DNA of 64,000 nt from Capillidium heterosporum (Eukaryota > Entomophthoromycota > Entomophthoromycetes > Entomophthorales > Capillidiaceae), in NCBI GenBank assembly GCA_016630905.1, contig WBMQ01000013.1, forward strand, positions 124,001 through 188,000. The letters run 5' to 3'. Within the stretch, counting starts at the first letter, position 1. Each line of letters begins with the position of its first letter. Of this stretch, positions 57,601-64,000 are shown one piece after another. The translations under genes were made by a program, and so were the position numbers. The notes beneath the pieces were generated by a model, which saw only the letters and a list, made by a program, of their open reading frames with translations, was not told the DNA's origin and searched no databases.

Positions 57601-59641
57601 TTTTTGTAGAGATCGATATCTATACTTTTGTTCTTAGTGGATAGATTGCGACTACAGGTATTATTTATACTAAGCTACTATATAACAATAGCTAAGGGAT
57701 ATATATGGTTGTTAAGATATGTGCCGATATAATTCCAAACAAAGAAGTTTTTTACGTTTCTAGTGTCGTTTCTATAGCTACGCTACCAGTTTAGATAAAG
57801 TTTGAAAGTTTCCCATTCAAAGGTTACTAAATTTGGTAAATATTTGATTGTTTCCAAACTCAATAATGTTTTCCCATTAAAATTGATAAACTGGATTCTT
57901 CATATATATGGTCTAATTTTTGAAATACTGGTTCAAGTACAAGGAATATAACTACGTACCACCACACTTTCTATTGAAATAAGGAGTATAAGTAAATTTC
58001 TTAAATCAGTTATAACTTCATTTAATAGTTGCAATTCAAGTTTTATATCCCAAACTCATAGACTACAAATTTAGTATCTACTCTTATCAATTCTAGAAAA
58101 TCCCCTCTCTAATATTAAATTAATTGCTTATCATTTTAACTTGGATTTTTCGTTCTACTTGTGCAATATTTGCAGTTATTGAAATCCTAGAGGATATTTT
58201 CTAGAATGATAATATGGACGATGATACTTGGGATTAGGTAAACTCTAACCACCTACTAATGAAGACTAATAGCCTATATACGTCATACTATGAACTTAGT
58301 AATAGGTTAAATAGTTAGTAAATAAGCATATTGAATCATTTAATGCTTTTTCTACTATCGATATAGCATAGATTCACTGCTGTCAGGTACAACTTAGAAT
58401 CATAGAGCCGATCTGAATCGAATCCTATAATCCAATTAAGCTAATAAACCTCACTTCATTCCTCAGCCTCATGGCTACGATTGGAGCCTTCTTGTCAACC
58501 CATAGCCTCTAAGCCAAGCTCTAAACACGAGCTTCATCTTTATATAGCCATATAGTCAATTTATTTAGCTTTCGCGGAGTACTAGCTACTGCCGCCTCCT
58601 GGCTAATACCTGTTGATGAGCGTTCTTTGTGAGCACTTTTCAATAATATAGCTCATAGATTTAAGCATATCTATTTAAAAAGTAGATTTTCCATTGGATA
58701 CTTGAACTTAAATAGAGGCAGTAGGTGTTATTTAGTTGCTACATTGATAGGTTACTTTTTCACTGTCAAGATTTAAAAGAGTTGAGCATTACTAGTAATT
58801 TGGACTTTTACCTCAATATGAAAAGTTAGCCATGGATATTGATAAAATTTTATACTTTGAAGTAGCTATTCACTTGTATCCTTAAGTTGAAGAGTTAAGA
58901 CACAGAAAGTAGTGTATAATTACCAGTTGTCTAAATTAAAAATATTTATACCAGGCAAATTTCAGATAAAAGCTTCGTTTATGATTTGATGGCTTAGTAT
59001 AGCCGGTATTTAACTTTCAAGCCCAAAGTTGTAGAGTATATCGATCTAAATTTAGAGTGGATACTTACATATGTTGGCTTTGGAAATAGTAAAATGTATA
59101 TATTTGTTTTTACTTTTGTGCAAGGTTAAAGTGAAGTAGAAGATAGCTAATAGTTACATTATCAAACGAAACTCAAAGCTAATTGAATTTACACCAAAAG
59201 TTAAGCTGATTGGAATATCCAATTCACTAGAGTATAAAGATTAGTAGGTAATCTGGTTAGCTTGGATATTTGAGCATCAATTTTATTTATGAATCCGAAT
59301 AACCTTTAAATACAACCTATTAAAACTTTCAAGTCCTTATGGACAGTAGCAAATGATGGCATCAATTAAACGCTGCATAACCTATATCAAATGAACAATG
59401 AATGTTAGTTACTTAAGAGCCTAAAATATTTAGCTACATGAAAAAATCAGTATATCAATATAACCAACATTGCAATAAATCTACAATACTATCAACATGA
59501 AAAAGCTTAGTGATAGACTCTAAAAATGATATAAACCATTTAATCACTTCAAATCCCAAATCCTAAAATTCAAGATTGACAAAAGATGATAAATTCCAGT
59601 TACCCTCATTCGCTTACCAGTATCAAGTGCATCAAATTATA
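57601..59641. other. intergenic
   Basis: Two kb between the dead receptor and the kinase gene. Near 58,450-58,630 a less AT-rich plus-strand patch translates to hydrophobic stretches (SLMATIGAFLSTHSL, LFSFRGVLATAASWLIPV) broken by stops, possibly a transporter fossil; not assignable. Confidence 0.4.
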
Positions 59642-61133
59642 TTAGAGTAAAGTGAGATGCGATTCGGTACGTTCCAACACCTGCTCAAAAAATTAACGTA
59701 TATCCTTCTTAAATGCATTACCTGGTCAATATTCGGTCGAAGTTTGGGATCGGTAACTAGCATAAATGCTATCAGATCGTGGAAGTTGGGTGAATATCTT
59801 TATAAAAAAGTTATAAAGGATATACAAATAAAATTTACGGATCCTGCTTGGGATAGATATAAGTGCCGTTCATGACGGCCAAGGCAGTAGAACCCCCATG
59901 CTCGGTAGCTGAAGCTTCGAAGGGAGAGGCACCGTAGGCAATGGCATAAAGTAGACAGCCTAATGACTACCATAATAAAATTAACCTAAAGCCAAGGTAG
60001 AAGTGAAAAATTTACCCATATATCAACTGCTTCAGGTGATGTCGGTTCCAACTTCAACGTCAAACAGCTCGGGAGCACGGTAAGTTAGAGTGGAGTACTT
60101 GGCGGCTTTATCCTAATCACAAAATAAGCAAAAAATCGTATATATAGTTACCTGTTCAGTTAAAGCATCCTGTCGTGTCTTGATCTTAATTCTAGATTTT
60201 TCAGCCGATCCAAAGTCCATGAGGACGGCCGTACCATCTGAAGCAATGAGCACATTACTAATATCTCCTATAAGTACAACACACAAAATAAATATAAAAG
60301 TACCCCGGTTTAATATCGCGATGGGCATAAGGATCTCCATTCCGTTTTAAAGGTGGGGGCCATACTTTAGTTGTCTGCAACGACGTCACCTTTACCGAGC
60401 TTGAGTCCCCCCAATCTACTGATGAGCCTTCAACTTGAGGTAAGCTTGCATCATCGCCACTACCTTCATCGTTGTTAGGTTGGGTCTCTGGTAAACAATG
60501 GCTGTGCATCAGTTGGATTGCTTTACATACTTCGATGAACATCTCAATTACTTCCCGTTCGGAAAAGTTCTTGTTGGATGCAAAGTTATTAGTTATAGCG
60601 TCCAACAGACTGCCACGCTACGAATAAACATATTTAAAAATAAATAAAATAGAAATTTACCTCAAAATAATCCATAAACAAATACACATGTTTGCCGCCA
60701 TCTTCCTGGTTAACTATACACAAGTCCTACTTGCGATGTAAGATAAATTTAGGTGAATCAAAGTTACCAGAGGTTTAGCTATGTTGGGTGAGTTGAACAG
60801 CTTCATAATTTCGACTTCACGTAGCGCCAATTGGAAGGTCTCCACGTCTTCACGATTACAAACGATTTTCTTCAAAGCGAACATGCGTTCCGAGGATATA
60901 TCCCTTACTAAGTAGACGGTACTAAACCCACTACGTAAAAATAAAAACAATAAATATCAATTCCAAACATATATATAAATAAAGGGAAAATATATATTAG
61001 AAGTTTACCCTTCCCCCAAAAGCTTGACGATGCGGAAGTCCTTGTTGTTCAAGTTGATGAGGAGTTGACTAAGAGGTAAGCAAGCTCCTACTACTGACAG
61101 CACCTTGTCTAAAACTAGTTGGGAGAGATTCAT
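59642..61133 (-). CDS. ENV7: Env7/STK16-type Ser/Thr kinase, apparent +1 frame change at UGA
   Basis: A NAK-family kinase; yeast Env7 sits on the vacuole membrane and restrains fusion. Nine exons: 61133-61009, 60930-60768, 60726-60661, 60617-60304, 60257-60152, 60112-60016, 59966-59839, 59797-59722, 59680-59642; about 370 residues. Motifs: LLGEGGFSTVYLVRD, FALKKIV, VYLFMDYFERGSL, HRDIKPGNVLIASDG (across an intron), LMDFGSAEKS, TYRAPELFDV, EAVDIWSLGC, LRPNIDQVLE. An acidic insert of about 60 residues lies just before HRDIKP. Exon 6 is one base too long: after GTDIT the frame meets UGA at 60034-60032, and EAVDIW resumes after skipping the T. A sequencing error, a recent mutation or programmed frameshifting could explain it. 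Motif conservation before and after argues against an old pseudogene. Confidence 0.85.
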
Positions 61134-62249
61134 AGTTATATTTTTTAGTTTGTTTTCGATAAATTAAGTTGAATGCTTGTAAAAGTCAAAGTGCTGTTGA
61201 ACGAGCCAAGAACTGAAAGTTTGACCTTGTGCTGGAATTGATGTGGACCAAGGCTAAATTTGGAAATGGGGAAGGATATCTGACGTCAGATTCAACTCTA
61301 AAATTCGATTTAGATTTAACTAACGGTCTAGACTTTGTGTTGGTTTAGTATACTTTCCAAAGTTTATCAAAGTTGGTGGATATCTGAGTTAAACCCAGCA
61401 GTAATACCATACCAAGCTATAAAAATAAAAGAAAGTGATATTTTCACAACACAATTGTGGTTATTTAAGCAAATGCAAGTTTTTTGTAATTAAAGTTTGT
61501 CAAGTTAATCACCATTAGCTACTACATCTAAACGAATGAATCCAAGCCAGAGTAGCAAAAGCTTTGTAAGGATAAGGAAATGAGTTTAGGTAACTTATTC
61601 GATATTTGAAACGGTAGTGTGAGCACCTGTAAGTAAAGTAAAAAGCCAATGAATTTGCAAAGGTTGGGGTTATACTCCCATTACACCGCCATACTAGCAC
61701 CTACCAGCTTTTCAACCGGATAAGCATATATTTGTAGCTATAATCAAAATGCCGTGTATATATAAATATGTGATCAAAGAATAGCATACAAAGCTGTGGA
61801 ACTTGAGCCTGTCACGGACAAGTTTTATAGAGTAAAATTAATTCCACTTGAACAACTTGCCAAGCTTTGCAACTTTTACAAAGTAAACTAGGTACAGCAC
61901 TACCAATCATTTAAACACATCTCTTCATGCCATACAAATCTGATATTAGAGTAATATACTATTCAAATTAATATATGTATATACCGTCGGTTCAAAAATG
62001 CGCTATTCTCTATTCAATAATATCTCTAGCTCTCTTGAATCAGCCCTTCTCTGTCAAAAGCTCCTTTAACAGCCATTTCCGCTTCAAATATCCACTATAA
62101 CTTTAAATAGCAATGATTATTTTAAATTTACTCTTTCTACTGGCCATATATTTTACCTAATTAATAAAGCTACCTTATAAAACGTTCAAATTAGCCAAGG
62201 ACCAGTATAATAAATCCACTGTCCTTGGAAAGGACCAACAAAATTGGTT
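61134..62249. other. intergenic, kinase promoter
   Basis: Promoter of the minus-strand kinase next to 61133. No coding stretch, repeat or RNA gene recognised in the remainder. Confidence 0.5.
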
Positions 62250-62891
62250 GAAGAGAGTTGGAATTAGCTTTAGGGTTTCAAACCTGGATATCATTGGAAG
62301 TAGCAGCATACAACAAGCTGCAATCGTAACCTTCGGAAACAAAGACCGGTCTAGCTGAATTAAGGTTGAAGGCGATGCTGATAACTACAGCCGAGTAATC
62401 TCTGGCTAATGATATTTTAACTGACGAACCCAATAGGTTGCTGTTGAGGTCTCAGCGCTTGACAATACTGTCGATGGATTCCAAGATGACACTACAATCA
62501 TCTGAGGAAATAGAAGCTGATAGTACGCCTCATTTATATTACTTGAAAGTAGACACTGTTTGACTCAATTCGAGATCTCACTTGCGAAAGATGGTATCCC
62601 ATGAAGAAGATATTACGTAGTTTTCTTGACTAGGTACAACGACATCAGGGATGTAGTTATTATGACCTAAAAGAGTTTGTGTATAATCTCGAAATTGTCT
62701 TCCCAGTAGGTTAAATGCCAGGTAATTAAGTACTTGTATTTGGAACCGATGATGAGCTAGTTTTTGTGGTTGATGATGACGACAGTAGCTACTTAATCTG
62801 TGTGATGTTGCAAAACCCCATTGAACTGGAATTCAATCTTTTTGGTAATCGAGTTGATGAGATTAAAACTTCCTAAGGTCATATCGGCCAT
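62250..62891 (-). pseudogene. decayed RACK1 (Asc1/Cpc2) WD40 protein copy
   Basis: Minus-strand segments follow RACK1 order: MADMTLGSF at the start (62891), WHLTYWEDNFEIIHKLF (RACK1 has a W-x-L-T-R-D-E-x-N-Y-G-I-P segment here), HNNYIPDVVVPSQENYVISS and SWDTIF (HxxFVSDVVIS, GSWD), LSASISSDDCSVI and DSIVKR (LSVAFSSDNRQI, DKTIKLW), AVVISIAFNLNSARPVFVSE (VSCVRFSPN and PxIVS), then YAATSNDIQV (CAATGxSIKIW). Stops and frame changes are frequent and one blade appears missing. The ribosome-bound scaffold RACK1 is normally a single essential gene, so a working copy should be elsewhere. Confidence 0.8.
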
Positions 62892-64000
62892 ACTTTGTAA
62901 TTCAATATACCATTTACTTCCATTACTACCACTAAGTTAAGTTGTGACCTTAAATGCTCCCTCGTCACCTATCAAAAAATTTTGTACTCTATTTTAGGTC
63001 TATATTGACTTTAATAACTTGATCATGTTTCCAATATTTTACTATATACTATTTGCTGCCTTATATATTCTAGCCATCAAATTAATCTAGTAAAATTGAC
63101 TCAGAAAGCTATCTTTCAGTTTTCTACCATTAGCTTCTAATATAGAATTTCTCATACTGTGTAAAATCCACCATAAATTTGGTTTTCAGGTAATGAAAAG
63201 ACAATATATATATAAGTTATTTTAAATCCTTAAATATGATGGAGCTGAGTCGTGGGAAATTCTAGTCTAACCCACTTGAAGTCAAGGTTGGAATATCTCA
63301 TCACCAAAGTAGATTGCTTTCACTATATTTGTAACGATACCTCAAAAGACTTTAGTTGAAAATGAAAGTAATACTATAACTAACTTTAAATTTCACGAGA
63401 CCAAGTTCTGCAAGTAGATATATTTGTTATGGAGCAGTAAAGATTTTGTAAAGTAAAGTTTGCTTTTTCAAGTTTTAGTTTTGGAGTTTAAAATGGCTAA
63501 AAGCAAATAAAAAGTTGTAGAATTGAAGGTAGCTCCTAAATTTCAAGTGTTAGGATTAAAAAGGGTATGTATTTTATCATGGTATAGTGAATTTTCGATA
63601 AAGTAAATTTGAAAAAGGTAATGCTGATACAGCAGCTTTTTGACTTTGATGATGGCTCTATTAAAAGCAACTTTGATTACATCAAAACCAGGTTTGATCC
63701 TAACTTCAAGTTCATCAAGCTTTACTTCTACAAGTACGGTTTCTTGGGCCACAATCATTAATTTGAAAGCTAAATATTAGATATCACTTACACTGAGTCT
63801 TTCAATCAGCCATAAGTTTATATCTTACTTTTTTTAAAGCCAACAGTCTCAGATCCCTACAAATCTATATGCGTGTTTTGGTTTATCCATTATGATTTTT
63901 TAATATTTGGTACTGTTACTTTTAGTATAGAATTTACTAAAACTATTGCCCTAAAGCCACATATAGTATCTATATTTTCGTTGTTATGCATATATTTATT
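62892..64000. other. intergenic, end of window
   Basis: AT-rich. A 71-codon minus-strand frame at 63758-63543 (MIVAQETVLVEVKLDELEVR) is peptide-like at its start but has no family resemblance I can name. Nothing else seen. Confidence 0.4.

Noticed and set aside
58440-58630. A less AT-rich patch with transporter-like hydrophobic peptides
   Set aside because: Only short segments between stops, and no family could be named, so it is mentioned only in the spacer entry.
60016-60112. A mini-intron as the explanation of the UGA in the Env7-like kinase
   Set aside because: Candidate GT...AG pairs in exon 6 (GTTGAAG...GCAG) would remove conserved residues and put EAVDIW out of frame.

Overview
This window looks like nuclear DNA of an AT-rich fungus. 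The informational genes are all eukaryotic: Dim1, Rad26/CSB, Cdc24, a Cla4-type PAK, Gpi13, Brr6/Brl1-like and Env7-like. Introns are very short, mostly 35-50 nt, with GTA/GTT donors and AG acceptors. An early-diverging lineage (Zoopagomycota/Entomophthoromycotina-like) is my best guess, because of low GC, an intronless 7TM receptor with a decayed sister, a trypsin-type protease fossil, BTB and leucine-rich fossils, and a cytochrome-b5 fusion desaturase. That placement is inference.

Layout. 1-9.8 kb: an AAAP amino-acid permease (minus), followed by decayed genes: a second AAAP permease, a leucine-rich-repeat protein, and a paralogue of the lineage-specific ORF at 51 kb. 9.8-12.5 kb: a Tpa1/Ofd1 dioxygenase with an apparent one-base frame change, then a broken BTB gene. 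12.5-14.3 kb: an extreme AT desert that lacks CpA/TpG in its core. 14.3-19 kb: Cla4-type PAK, SDHAF3-like LYR protein, Dim1. 19-23 kb: a dead trypsin-like protease and a dead membrane-protein gene. 23-38 kb: ankyrin protein, Brr6/Brl1-like protein, Gpi13, a small AT-hook protein and a 1,382-residue intronless protein with a BTB-like C-terminus. 38.5-51.6 kb: Rad26, Cdc24, a b5-fusion sphingolipid-type desaturase, a phosducin-like protein and the lineage-specific ORF. 54-64 kb: a 7TM receptor, its inverted dead copy, an Env7/STK16-like kinase with an apparent +1 frame change at a UGA, and a dead RACK1 copy.

The intact genes are mostly housekeeping and do not form a cluster. Cdc24 (Cdc42 GEF) and the Cla4-type PAK (Cdc42 effector) belong to one polarity pathway and lie 29 kb apart. 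The striking feature is the intergenic space: most long gaps hold heavily decayed copies of host gene families, recognisable only as protein-like segments scattered over several frames. I saw no rRNA, tRNA, CRISPR array, retroelement or virus-like element. Exon boundaries were worked out by hand from reading frame and splice signals and have not been confirmed with RNA.
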